From: Streptomyces hydrogenans
GTDB taxonomy: Bacteria > Actinomycetota > Actinomycetes > Streptomycetales > Streptomycetaceae
Length of the DNA: 34,508 nucleotides
Assembly (NCBI RefSeq): GCF_014656075.1
Contig: NZ_BNBS01000020.1
Location: forward strand, 52,294 to 86,801
Reading direction: 5' to 3'
Positions within the stretch are counted from its first letter, which is position 1; every line of letters begins with the position of its first letter. This document shows positions 13,492 through 20,219 of this stretch, one piece after another. The notes below the pieces were generated by a model, which was given only the letters and a program-made list of their open reading frames with translations, was not told the origin of the DNA and did no database searches. The translations under genes were made by a program, and so were the position numbers.

Positions 13492-14457
13492 GTGACACGC
13501 TTCCGTACCGCTTTCGCCCTGCTCGGCTCGGCCGCGGCCCTCACCGCCGGCGCCGTCGTCCCCGTCCAGGTGGCCGGCGCCCCGCCCGCCGCCGCGGCCG
13601 ACTTCCAGTGGGTCGCGCTGGGCGACTCCTTCACCGCCGGCGTCATCCCGGCCGCCGGCGATGTCTTCGAGATCCCTCGCGACGGCTGCGAGCGCACCGA
13701 CCGCTCCTACCCCCAGGTCATCGACCGCGACCTCGGCTCCCTGTTCGACCTGACCAACGTCAGTTGCGGCGCCGCCACCATCGAGAACGTCACCGAGATG
13801 GCCCAGGAGCCGATCGGCCGCCACCTTCCGCCCCTCGTCGAGGACCCCGACTACCCCTTCCCCGCCGTCCCGCCCCAGTCCGCCGCGGTCGGTCCCAACA
13901 CCGACGTGATCACCGTCGGCGTGGGCGGCAACACCCTCGGCTTCGGCAAACTCCTCACCGAGTGCCCCCGGCTCGGCTCCGACACCGGCGGTGTCGGCAC
14001 CCCCTGCAAGGACGCCCTGGCCGCCACCATCCCCGCCAAGCTCAACGAGGTGGGCCAGGACTACGACCGGATGCTCGCCGTCCTCCACGAGCGCGCCCCC
14101 CACGCCAAGATCCTCACCGTCGGCTACCCCACCATCATCCCCGCCGACACCTCCAAGTGCCGCTACGACGACCCCACCCAGTTCGGCTCCATCACCGCCG
14201 GCGACCTCGACTGGCTGCGCAAGGGCGTCCTCGAACCCCTCAACAAGGTCATCGAGAAGTCCACCGGCACCCAGGACTCCGCCACCTTCGTCAACCTCTA
14301 CGACTCCTCGAAGGCTCACAGCGTTTGCGACGACGGCAAGTGGGTCGAAGGCTTCCTCACCCTCCCCGACCAGCTCTCCTTCGTCCACCCCAACGCCAAG
14401 GGCCACCGCAACGCCGCCGACCACATCACGGCGGCGATGCTCAACACCCTCGGCTGA
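13492..14457 (+). CDS. Secreted SGNH/GDSL-type hydrolase (lipase/esterase)
   Basis: A 321-residue exported enzyme. Residues 1-36 form a signal peptide (MTRFRT, hydrophobic Ala/Val/Leu core, cleavage near AAAA-D). Block I is ALGDSFTAG with nucleophile Ser46; block III is GVGGNTLGF with the oxyanion Asn at 147; block V is FVHPNAKGH with catalytic His299. The residue three before the His is Ser rather than Asp, as in SGNH enzymes that use a Ser-His dyad. Six Cys probably form disulfides. Its extreme C-ending codon bias is typical of Streptomyces chromosomal genes and unlike its neighbours, so it looks like cargo. It has its own terminator. Confidence 0.93.
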   Translation: MTRFRTAFALLGSAAALTAGAVVPVQVAGAPPAAAADFQWVALGDSFTAGVIPAAGDVFEIPRDGCERTDRSYPQVIDRDLGSLFDLTNVSCGAATIENVTEMAQEPIGRHLPPLVEDPDYPFPAVPPQSAAVGPNTDVITVGVGGNTLGFGKLLTECPRLGSDTGGVGTPCKDALAATIPAKLNEVGQDYDRMLAVLHERAPHAKILTVGYPTIIPADTSKCRYDDPTQFGSITAGDLDWLRKGVLEPLNKVIEKSTGTQDSATFVNLYDSSKAHSVCDDGKWVEGFLTLPDQLSFVHPNAKGHRNAADHITAAMLNTLG

Positions 14458-14494
14458 CCTTCCCGCCCAGGAAGCGCCGACACTCCTGCGAACA

Positions 14495-14524
14495 GCGGGC
14501 CTCCGGCAGGCGCCGGTGGCCCGC
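14495..14524. terminator. GC hairpin between convergent genes
   Basis: GCGGGCC-T-CCGGC, a 4-base loop and GCCGG-T-GGCCCGC form a 12-pair stem with one T-T mismatch. It lies 38 bases after the hydrolase stop and 44 bases beyond the end of the opposing leftward unit, so it can serve both. No T run is present, as is usual for Streptomyces. Confidence 0.75.
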
Positions 14525-14567
14525 TCAGCGTTCCAGGAAACCGGCAGCCAGATCCGAGGGGCAACCT

Positions 14568-14819
14568 CTAGTTACTTCCGTCCCCGGGGTCGATGAGGTC
14601 GGCGGCGATGCATCCGTCGTCGCCGTGGACGCCGCAGTCCCACATGACGCGGCGTTCGTCCTCGTCGTCTTCCTGGGGCGGGCAGGTGCAGCCGCAGCAC
14701 CCGTCGGGGTCCTGGCAGCAGGGTGCGGTGTCGGTGCACTGGCAGTGGACGTCGGCATGGTCGCTGCCGTCCCGCCAGCAGGGGCCGCAGGGTCGGTCAG
14801 GGTCGTCGTCGTTCGTCAT
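14568..14819 (-). CDS. Cys-rich acidic protein with AADLIDP tail
   Basis: An 83-residue protein with about a dozen Cys (CGPCW, CQCTD, CCQDPDGCCGCTCPP, CGVHGDDGC) in an Asp/Glu-rich background, suggesting several metal sites. It ends AADLIDPGDGSN; AADLIDPEV and GADLIDPEV end two other proteins in this window (22802 and 17829). It is the last gene of the long leftward run beginning at 19857. Confidence 0.65.
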   Translation of the reverse strand: MTNDDDPDRPCGPCWRDGSDHADVHCQCTDTAPCCQDPDGCCGCTCPPQEDDEDERRVMWDCGVHGDDGCIAADLIDPGDGSN

Positions 14820-14850
14820 GCTCGGCGGGTCATCCTTCCCGCAGTCCTGG

Positions 14851-14943
14851 TCATGCGATCGCCACGAGAGCGACGGCGGCGATTATGACGATGGCGGCCA
14901 TAGCGGCGGCACCGAACAGGAGGAACCACTTGTCGTCGGTCAT
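14851..14943 (-). CDS. 30-residue membrane peptide
   Basis: The sequence starts MTDDKWFLLF and continues as an unbroken Ala/Ile/Val helix to its end (about residues 7-29), a single membrane span with an acidic cytoplasmic-type N-terminus. The ATG overlaps the upstream stop (ATGA). Comparable peptides occur at 2015 and 29152. Function unknown. Confidence 0.6.
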   Translation of the reverse strand: MTDDKWFLLFGAAAMAAIVIIAAVALVAIA

Positions 14944-15188
14944 CCGGTCAGTTCCTTGCGGGTGTTGCGGCACAGGACACCGTAGATGTGGCCTCGCCGT
15001 TGGTGGTCGAGATTGCAGGCGCCGGCGCGCATGTTGGGCCCCCAGGTGCAGGGAGACAGCTCGACAGCGTGGGTGGCGCAGCGCGCCATCCCGTAGGCGA
15101 AGTACTCCGCGGGCTCGCCGCACCACTCTCTGCCGAGGGAGTCCGTGGCGCAGCCCCACGTGATGGTCCCGCCGTCAGTCGAGAGCAT
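14940..15188 (-). CDS. Small Cys/His protein, HNH-like remnant possible
   Basis: An 82-residue protein with WGCATDSLGREWCGEPAEYF, CATHAVELSPC and a C-terminal NLDHQRRGHIYGVLCRN. The Cys/His spacing points to zinc binding, and LDHQRRGH faintly recalls an HNH core, but the required Asn-His end is missing. Start overlaps the upstream gene by 14 bases. Confidence 0.6.
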   Translation of the reverse strand: MLSTDGGTITWGCATDSLGREWCGEPAEYFAYGMARCATHAVELSPCTWGPNMRAGACNLDHQRRGHIYGVLCRNTRKELTG

Positions 15189-15996
15189 CGAAGAACGCCT
15201 CCTTCGCCCAGCGAAGCCAGATCTTCAGTCGCGTCCACCGCGACTCCTCCTTGAACGTTCGGGCTGGCTTGACCTCTCCGCGCCGGAGCTGGGCGAGGGA
15301 TTCGGTGAGGCCGGGGTAGTTGCCGCAGCCCTCGGGGTCGTCCTGCTCGGCCAGCGAAGGCAGGACGGGGCCGCCGACGCGTCCGGCGAGGACGTCTTCC
15401 TCGAACTTCTTCAGGTTGGCGTCGATGTCGTCGTAGTGGCCGTGGCAGGTGTCGCAGGTCTTGTCGCAGGCAAAGCCGTGCTTGTGGGGCTCCCGGTAGT
15501 TGCAGCCGTCGGTGTCGGTGTCGGCGTCGCAGCGCGCGGGCAGTTTCCGGGTCGGCCGGTCGGGCGAGCCGAGGGCCGCGGTGAGGGCCTGCGCCTCGTC
15601 GGCCGTCAGGGGCTCCTTCGCGGCGGGCCTGACGACCGGGTCGCCCCCGTCGTGGTCGATGCACAGCCCGTACTGGGCGCAGGCGTCGCAGGTCGCCGGA
15701 TCGTCGCCGCCCAGCTCGGTGCCGTCGAGGTACCGGCTGTAGTCGCCGCGGTCCACCGTTTCCCCGCGCCGCGCCTGCTCCAGCCCCTTGCGCAGCAGGC
15801 TGTCGAGGTCGACGGGCTGGCCGTCGGCGTTCCAGGCGCCCACGACTCGGTACATGCCGGTGTCGGTGCGGCCGCGGGGGAGGAGGCCGTGGTACGGGCA
15901 GTGGGGGTTGTCGGTGTAGGTGACGGTGGTGGCGACGCAGGGGATGCCGGGCTCGATGCGGCACAGGCAGCCGCCGACGCCGTGGGGGATGGTCAT
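15175..15996 (-). CDS. Cys-rich hypothetical protein
   Basis: A 273-residue protein. N-terminal GGCLCRIEPGIPCVA and PHCPYHG look like one zinc site; ATCDACAQYGLCIDHDGGD is a second; CDADTDTDGCNYREPHKHGFACDKTCDTCHGHYDD is spread over a third cluster; the C-terminus is helical and basic (RWTRLKIWLRWAKEAFF), possibly membrane-associated. Similar 'CDxCxxYGxC' segments occur in Streptomyces phage proteins of unknown function. ATG 15996 overlaps the upstream stop (ATGA). Confidence 0.7.
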   Translation of the reverse strand: MTIPHGVGGCLCRIEPGIPCVATTVTYTDNPHCPYHGLLPRGRTDTGMYRVVGAWNADGQPVDLDSLLRKGLEQARRGETVDRGDYSRYLDGTELGGDDPATCDACAQYGLCIDHDGGDPVVRPAAKEPLTADEAQALTAALGSPDRPTRKLPARCDADTDTDGCNYREPHKHGFACDKTCDTCHGHYDDIDANLKKFEEDVLAGRVGGPVLPSLAEQDDPEGCGNYPGLTESLAQLRRGEVKPARTFKEESRWTRLKIWLRWAKEAFFDALD

Positions 15997-16367
15997 CCGG
16001 CGTCCTCCCACGGGTGGGTGCCGTTGATGCTGAGGACGTCGCGGTCGCACTGGATGTCCAGCTCGACGGTATCGGCTTCGGTGGCGGCGACAATCTTCCG
16101 GTATCCGCCGATCCATCGGGAGATGTCGACGGTCCCGCCCTCTGGCGTGACGACCTCCACGAGGTCGTCGGTGGCGACGCGAAGCCCCCAGTTCCCCTGC
16201 TGCTCTCCTCGGGGAGTGATGGTCAGGAGCTGGGGGCTGTCGAGCAGTGTCAGCGTGCAGGTGTAGAGGGCGCCGACGGCGGCGCCGACGTGCCAGGCGG
16301 TGACGAAGTGGGATACGTCCACCCCGCCGAGGATGATCTTCGATGCTCGGTGTACCTGCTTGGCCAT
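15993..16367 (-). CDS. Beta-rich hypothetical protein
   Basis: A 124-residue protein beginning MAKQVHRASKIILGGVDVSH. It reads as successive beta strands (YTCTLTLLDSPQLLTIT, VEVVTPEGGTVDI, VELDIQ), consistent with a small barrel or sandwich. ACAGGGAGCC precedes the ATG at 16367; the longer in-frame start at 16397 lacks a ribosome site. The element CAACTGAACAGGG lies immediately upstream. No family recognised. Confidence 0.7.
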   Translation of the reverse strand: MAKQVHRASKIILGGVDVSHFVTAWHVGAAVGALYTCTLTLLDSPQLLTITPRGEQQGNWGLRVATDDLVEVVTPEGGTVDISRWIGGYRKIVAATEADTVELDIQCDRDVLSINGTHPWEDAG

Positions 16368-16400
16368 CACGGCTCCCTGTTCAGTTGTCGGTGTCATTCG

Positions 16401-16523
16401 TCATCGGTCGGACTCCCTCGCCCAGATCCAGGGCCCGAAAGTGATGGACCAGCCGAGGCGGTCGTGGTCGATACCGATCCCCCAGAAGCCGTCGATGCGG
16501 TGTCGCTTCCAGGGCCCAGCCAC
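16401..16523 (-). CDS. Tiny Trp-rich protein
   Basis: A 40-residue protein from a GTG that shares a base with the upstream TAG. It is unusually rich in Trp and Gly (GFWGIGIDHDRLGW, FGPWIWARE), a pattern I recall from small phage proteins. The exact stop-start junction and position in a chain of overlapping genes are the main support. Confidence 0.5.
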   Translation of the reverse strand: MAGPWKRHRIDGFWGIGIDHDRLGWSITFGPWIWARESDR

Positions 16524-16738
16524 TAGGTGTCCCTCGGCTGCGCGAGGAGGCGGAGCGCTGCGATCAGCTCGCGCTCGCGCTCCTGGACGACGGTGTCGGC
16601 GAAGGCGACGAGGGCGGCGACGGGGTCGGGGTAGGGGCCCATGTTGTAGTCGCTGTCGCGGTCGGGGTCGAACCAGGCGGCGAGCTGGTTGACGACCTTC
16701 TCGGCGGCCTGGCGGACGGGGTCGGTGGTGTCAGGCAT
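16523..16738 (-). CDS. Small helical hypothetical protein
   Basis: A 71-residue protein, MPDTTDPVRQAAEKVVNQLA onward, with two helices around a DYNMGPYPDPVAAL turn. It overlaps the upstream gene by 8 bases and the downstream one by 1. No family recognised. Confidence 0.65.
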   Translation of the reverse strand: MPDTTDPVRQAAEKVVNQLAAWFDPDRDSDYNMGPYPDPVAALVAFADTVVQERERELIAALRLLAQPRDT

Positions 16739-16973
16739 GGTCGCTATCCCCTCCGTGGTGAGCCATGACGTGCTCGATGACGCAGGCCGCGCACGCGTCG
16801 CAGGAGACGGCTTCCAGCGGTGCCTTGATGCCGAGGAGCTTCTTGCCGCAGAGCGAGTACACCTCGGTCCCCTCCCGCGGCCAGCAGATCCGGCATGCGT
16901 AGTGCGCCGGTATCTCGGACAGGTCGTCGGGAACGACGACGGCTTCGTCGGCGGTGGCGGTGTCAGTCCCCAT
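16731..16973 (-). CDS. Small zinc-binding protein
   Basis: An 80-residue protein with ACRICWP, YSLCGKKL and AVSCDACAACVIEH. This CxxC ... C ... CxxCxxC series, with the conserved 'SLCGKKLLGI' core, resembles the DUF3039-like/actinobacterial small zinc proteins that present a sugar- or nucleic-acid-type ribbon; the match is loose. Eleven bases overlap the next gene. Confidence 0.65.
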   Translation of the reverse strand: MGTDTATADEAVVVPDDLSEIPAHYACRICWPREGTEVYSLCGKKLLGIKAPLEAVSCDACAACVIEHVMAHHGGDSDHA

Positions 16974-17196
16974 CGCCGGCCTCCAGTTCCTCGACCAGGC
17001 AGGCCGTCTCGAACGCGAAGTAGTCGTCTTCGGAAGCGAGGTCGGACTCCCAGGCGGTGGTGATGTAGCCGTTGGGCCCAGCGACGTGGTACTGGTCGAC
17101 GGTCGGGTACTCGGCGGTGGTGAAAGGGCCGGAGAGGATCTTCAGACGGTTGTCGTCGTAGTAGACGACATCGCCTTCTTTGAAGGGGCCGCTCAT
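16963..17196 (-). CDS. Small SH3-like hypothetical protein
   Basis: A 77-residue protein with FKEGDVVYYDDNRLKILSG, a strand-turn-strand opening typical of SH3-like/KOW-type barrels, followed by aromatic strands (YHVAGPNGYITTAWESDL) and an acidic tail. AACCC with GTTGAGGAACAACCC upstream contains the ribosome site. Start overlaps the upstream stop (ATGA). Confidence 0.65.
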   Translation of the reverse strand: MSGPFKEGDVVYYDDNRLKILSGPFTTAEYPTVDQYHVAGPNGYITTAWESDLASEDDYFAFETACLVEELEAGDGD

Positions 17197-17456
17197 GGGT
17201 TGTTCCTCAACTTCCTGATTTCCTGGTCGAGTTCGCGTTCCTCTTCTTCGGTCGGGCCCTCGGGCCGGCCCCAGACGCGGAGGTTCTCGGCCTCGTCGGC
17301 GCACCGGTAGCAGAAGCCGGTGCGCAGGAAGAGGACACCGAAGGGGAGGCGCAGGCCGAGGGTGCGCCAGTGGTACTCGTCCTCGCCGCGGTAGAAGAGC
17401 TGCCATCGTTCGGCGAGGCCGTCGGCCGACCACCAGAAGAACGGTCGCCAGTTCAT
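17193..17456 (-). CDS. Hypothetical protein with aromatic N-terminus
   Basis: An 87-residue protein beginning MNWRPFFWWSADGLAERW, then a beta segment (TLGLRLPFGVLFL), a CYRC pair and a Glu/Arg helical tail (TEEEERELDQEIRKL). The ATG at 17456 sits just after the upstream stop. No family recognised. Confidence 0.65.
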   Translation of the reverse strand: MNWRPFFWWSADGLAERWQLFYRGEDEYHWRTLGLRLPFGVLFLRTGFCYRCADEAENLRVWGRPEGPTEEEERELDQEIRKLRNNP

Positions 17457-17458
17457 CG

Positions 17459-17614
17459 CTAGTCCTTCATGATCCAGGCCCGTGTCTCGGCGATCCGGCA
17501 GGCAGTGCAGACGTTCACGAGGACTAGGCCGGTGTCGGTGACGTCGAAGGTGCCGTCGCCGTACGGCTCGAAGCACAGGGCGCACACGTCCGGCAGGGTC
17601 ATCGGGCTGCCCAT
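17459..17614 (-). CDS. Small zinc-ribbon-like protein
   Basis: A 51-residue protein with VCALCFEPYGDG and VCTACRIAE, two CxxC pairs 29 residues apart, a likely single zinc ribbon. ATG shares a base with the upstream TGA; an ATG five codons in is the alternative. Confidence 0.65.
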   Translation of the reverse strand: MGSPMTLPDVCALCFEPYGDGTFDVTDTGLVLVNVCTACRIAETRAWIMKD

Positions 17615-17829
17615 CAGCCCTCCCTCCTTACCCACACCAGGTAGCTGACCTCGTCCTCGACGTAGTCCTGCATCTCGGATTCGAGCACCCGCATGACCTT
17701 CCCGCCGCTGACCAGGTACTCGTCGCCGGCGGCGATGCTGAGGGCGGAGATGCCGATGTCGCGGTAGGCCTGCTCGCGGACCTGCCTCCACTTCTCCTGC
17801 TTCGGGAGTTCGCAGTCGCAGTCACACAT
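17614..17829 (-). CDS. Small hypothetical protein with CDCDC start
   Basis: A 71-residue protein starting MCDCDCELPKQEKW, then a helix and a strand-rich half (GDEYLVSGGKVMRVL, VSYLVWV). The ATG shares a base with the upstream TGA. Function unknown. Confidence 0.65.
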   Translation of the reverse strand: MCDCDCELPKQEKWRQVREQAYRDIGISALSIAAGDEYLVSGGKVMRVLESEMQDYVEDEVSYLVWVRREG

Positions 17830-18038
17830 CACGACACCTCCGGGTCGATGAGGTCGGCTCCGTCGTACGGCTCCGCGCCGGGGTGGAAGGGGTGCGCCCG
17901 GATCTGCTCGGCGAGTTCGTGAGCGTGGGCGTCGACCATCTCGGTGGCGAGGCGGCGGAAGGCGCCGGGCTCGTTCTCGACGCCATAGCAGGCCCAGCCG
18001 TTGTGCAGGGCGGTGATCAGCTCTTCTCGGGCGGTCAC
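17829..18038 (-). CDS. Small helical protein with ADLIDPEV tail
   Basis: A 69-residue protein: helices REELITALHNGWACYGV and FRRLATEMVDAHAHELAEQI, then the tail GADLIDPEVS. The final half, HELAEQIRA...ADLIDPEV, matches the protein at 22802-23044 (HELAEKIRA...AADLIDPEV), so the two are paralogues. GTG start, GTGA overlap with the upstream gene. Confidence 0.7.
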   Translation of the reverse strand: MTAREELITALHNGWACYGVENEPGAFRRLATEMVDAHAHELAEQIRAHPFHPGAEPYDGADLIDPEVS

Positions 18039-18544
18039 AGGTCGGCCCCGACCGGCTTCCAGCCGTCGTTCTTCCACTCGTAGTCGTGGAACAGGTACCA
18101 GAGGTCGACGCCCCTCGTGGTCGGTGTGCAGGCCACGGTCAGCCGGCCGAACGCCACCGGCCGGCCGCCTCCGTCCTTCTCGACGACCGTGCACTCGAAC
18201 CGCTCCGTGACGTCGGCGGCCTGGGCGCGGATGCTCCAGCCGACGAACCGCGTGTACGTCTTCCCTGGCTCGAAGAACGTCGGCTTCGGGTGGCGGACGT
18301 CCAGGATGAAGCGGGTGACGTCCCGGCCGGCGATGGTCAGCTCCCGGGACTCATCGTTGTGCAACTCCTGCACGACGCCGTCAACGACGAGGACGGTGCC
18401 GGTGGCGGGGACGAGGATGCCGGGCTCGGCGGGGACGGGGATGCACTTGACCGCGCCGAGGGCGCAGTAGTAGTTCTCGTCGTGCTCCGGCCTGTGGCTG
18501 CTGTTCCCAGGCAGCTGAGGATTGGCCTGCATGCGGCGGTTCAT
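18035..18544 (-). CDS. MQANP/PEHDEN family protein, copy 1
   Basis: A 169-residue protein. Residues 3-9 RRMQANP and 19-24 PEHDEN are shared with the adjacent gene, as is FFEPGKTYTR further in (FFEEGKTYLW there). The rest is beta-rich with DGVVQELHNDESRELTIAG and ending in WYLFHDYEWKNDGW, a pattern I recall from Streptomyces phage proteins of unknown role. It starts within an ATGA overlap. Function unknown. Confidence 0.75.
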   Translation of the reverse strand: MNRRMQANPQLPGNSSHRPEHDENYYCALGAVKCIPVPAEPGILVPATGTVLVVDGVVQELHNDESRELTIAGRDVTRFILDVRHPKPTFFEPGKTYTRFVGWSIRAQAADVTERFECTVVEKDGGGRPVAFGRLTVACTPTTRGVDLWYLFHDYEWKNDGWKPVGADL

Positions 18545-19089
18545 CGGACTTCCTCCCAGCCGTCGAGGCTGCTCACGGTGACCCAGATTGCCCCCGACAT
18601 CAGCGAGTCCTGGAGGCCGAACGCTGTCTTCCCGCCCGCGGGGTTGTCCTTCACGGTGTCCACCTTGAAGGTGCAGCGACGGCCGAACTGGTCCTTGGTC
18701 TTCGCCCAGAGGTACGTCTTGCCCTCCTCGAAGAAGGGCGCCCGCGGCTCCTCCGCTTCGAGCGTCCACTTCCACAGCCGGCCGCCCGGTTGCAGCCGCT
18801 CCTTCACGTAGCGGGCTGCCGCCTTGTGCACGACCCCGTCGGCGACGACGTAGGTGCCGGTGTTGGGGACGCCGACTGTGCCGGCGACGAGGGCGAGGAC
18901 GCGGCCTTTGAGGGTGAGGGCGTCGGTTCCGTGGGCGGGCAGGGCACTGACGGCGTTGGTGAGGTTCGGCACAGGCTTCTCCTCGATGGGGATGCAGGCG
19001 GGGCTGCTGGAGCAGAATTCGTTCTCGTCGTGCTCGGGTTGGTGGTGGCCCGGGGACCATGTGGGGTTGGCTTGCATGCGGCGGGTCAT
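18541..19089 (-). CDS. MQANP/PEHDEN family protein, copy 2
   Basis: A 182-residue protein, tandem paralogue of 18035-18544. It shares RRMQANP at 3-9, PEHDEN at 18-23, a Cys shortly after, VADGVV in the middle, and FFEEGKTYLWAKTKDQFGRR followed by C.F(K)V. Divergence outside these blocks is large, so the duplication is old. Insertions lengthen its central part relative to copy 1. Function unknown. Confidence 0.75.
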   Translation of the reverse strand: MTRRMQANPTWSPGHHQPEHDENEFCSSSPACIPIEEKPVPNLTNAVSALPAHGTDALTLKGRVLALVAGTVGVPNTGTYVVADGVVHKAAARYVKERLQPGGRLWKWTLEAEEPRAPFFEEGKTYLWAKTKDQFGRRCTFKVDTVKDNPAGGKTAFGLQDSLMSGAIWVTVSSLDGWEEVR

Positions 19090-19241
19090 GCGCACCTCCT
19101 GGATTCGCTGGTGTGCTTGGTGATGGCGGGGCCGATGGTGTGCCACATGTCGCGGGGGACGTCGAAGGACCAGCCGCACGGGCAGACGACCCGGTAGCGC
19201 CATCCGCTCAGGGCCCGGTATCCCCGGCAGGTGACCTTCAC
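19086..19241 (-). CDS. Small zinc-ribbon-like protein
   Basis: A 51-residue protein with TCRGYRALSGWRYRVVCPCGW and a C-terminal RRC; Cys/His residues could hold one zinc. GTG start in a GTGA overlap with the upstream DUF6197-type gene; ATGA overlap downstream. No family recognised. Confidence 0.6.
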   Translation of the reverse strand: MKVTCRGYRALSGWRYRVVCPCGWSFDVPRDMWHTIGPAITKHTSESRRCA

Positions 19242-19549
19242 GCTGCGGCCTGCTTCAAGACCAGGAGGACGTCCTCGACGGTCCGCCCCTGATCGTCGTT
19301 CCATACGCCGACGTCGGTACGTCCGAGGATGTCGATCACACGCTGCACGGCCCGGTTGGCCTCCTCCATGACACCGTCCCGCCAGATCGTGACCTCCTCA
19401 CTGCGGGAGTCACCGGTGGCGGCACGGCCGATCGCGCCCATCAGGCAGACCGCCCCGCTCTCGGGGTCTCCGTCGTCGGTCTCGCCCTGGTACCAGCCGT
19501 CGCGGCGGATGATGTCGCCGGCGGAGACGAGGATCTCCTCGGGGGTCAC
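19238..19549 (-). CDS. DUF6197-type protein (copy A)
   Basis: A 103-residue member of the family repeated in this window: opening TPEEILVSAGDIIRRDGWYQ, central VCLMGAIGRAATG, and closing VWNDDQGRTVEDVLLVLKQA. I recall this as DUF6197, common in Streptomyces and its phages, function unknown. The conserved Cys-centred VCxxGA helix and the WND turn are the signature. GTG overlaps the stop of copy B. Confidence 0.85.
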   Translation of the reverse strand: MTPEEILVSAGDIIRRDGWYQGETDDGDPESGAVCLMGAIGRAATGDSRSEEVTIWRDGVMEEANRAVQRVIDILGRTDVGVWNDDQGRTVEDVLLVLKQAAA

Positions 19550-19857
19550 GACTCGATCGCCTTCTTCAGGACCAGCTTGACGTCCTCGACGGTGCGCTCG
19601 GGGGCGTCGTTCCAGAGGTAGGGAGACATGAAGGCGCAGCCGGTTTCCCTGCCAATGACTTCCCCGAGAGTTCGCCATGCCGCGAATCCAGGGTGCTGCG
19701 CTTGCATGAGCCAGTGGAGACTGTCGGGACAGGCAGCGATGACGGCCCCTTCGAGGCAGACACGTCCATCGGCCTTCCTCAGGGTCCCCTGGCACCAGCC
19801 GCGCGTTTCGAGGATGTCGTAGGCGTCTTCGAGGATCTTCTTCGCTTCAGACTGCAT
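19546..19857 (-). CDS. DUF6197-type protein (copy B)
   Basis: A 103-residue member: AKKILEDAYDILETRGWCQ, VCLEGAVIAA, LWNDAPERTVEDVKLVLKKA. The signature blocks are intact, with Leu-Trp-Asn-Asp before RT. It is the first gene of the long leftward run and probably lies just downstream of that run's promoter. It faces away from the rightward gene at 19890, only 32 bases off. Confidence 0.85.
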   Translation of the reverse strand: MQSEAKKILEDAYDILETRGWCQGTLRKADGRVCLEGAVIAACPDSLHWLMQAQHPGFAAWRTLGEVIGRETGCAFMSPYLWNDAPERTVEDVKLVLKKAIES

Positions 19858-19889
19858 GGCTGATTCCCATCGCGGGTTAGGGTTCGAAG

Positions 19890-20219
19890 GTGAGAGTGGA
19901 ACTGCGCCGCGAGTCGTACGCGGTCTCGTACGGGGCGCTGGAGTGGCTGATAGTCGCCGAGTGCCTGGAGGACTGGGGCCTGTGCGACGGGACCTGGCCG
20001 TTCGAACGCGACAGCGAGCGCGAGGCGGTCGCCACCTGGGCCCGGGCCGTCTACTCCGCGGCGATCTCAGACCGGCAGAAGTTCACGCTGCCCATGCCGC
20101 GAGACTGGACGACGTGGCTGTGGCGGGTCCTTTCCGAGGCCGCCCGGCGGGACGATCAGTTCCCGTGGACGATGACCCCTTCGCTGACCGGGCAGATCAA
20201 GGCGCAGAACCGGCGCTAG
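19890..20219 (+). CDS. Hypothetical soluble protein
   Basis: A 109-residue protein, Trp-rich and helical (ALEWLIVAECLEDWG, TTWLWRVLSEAARRDDQ). The GTG at 19890 is the longest sensible start; a GTG at 19896 behind GAAGGTGA is possible. It stands alone on the plus strand, sharing 4 bases end-to-end with the convergent methyltransferase gene. Confidence 0.65.
   Translation: MRVELRRESYAVSYGALEWLIVAECLEDWGLCDGTWPFERDSEREAVATWARAVYSAAISDRQKFTLPMPRDWTTWLWRVLSEAARRDDQFPWTMTPSLTGQIKAQNRR

Noticed and set aside
13360..14424. Long leftward open frame opposite the hydrolase
   Set aside because: It is a Gly/Val/Asp-rich mirror of a high-GC gene, lacks a plausible start and has no protein pattern. The hydrolase strand has a signal peptide and full motifs.
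15145..16266. Long rightward open frame of 373 codons
   Set aside because: Low-complexity Val/Gly/Ala composition and antisense to a Cys-motif protein chained by 4-base overlaps; a typical high-GC shadow.
16381..16404. A 7-codon frame coupled to the upstream stop, possible leader peptide
   Set aside because: Too short to support without expression data; the sequence is better explained as the leader element.
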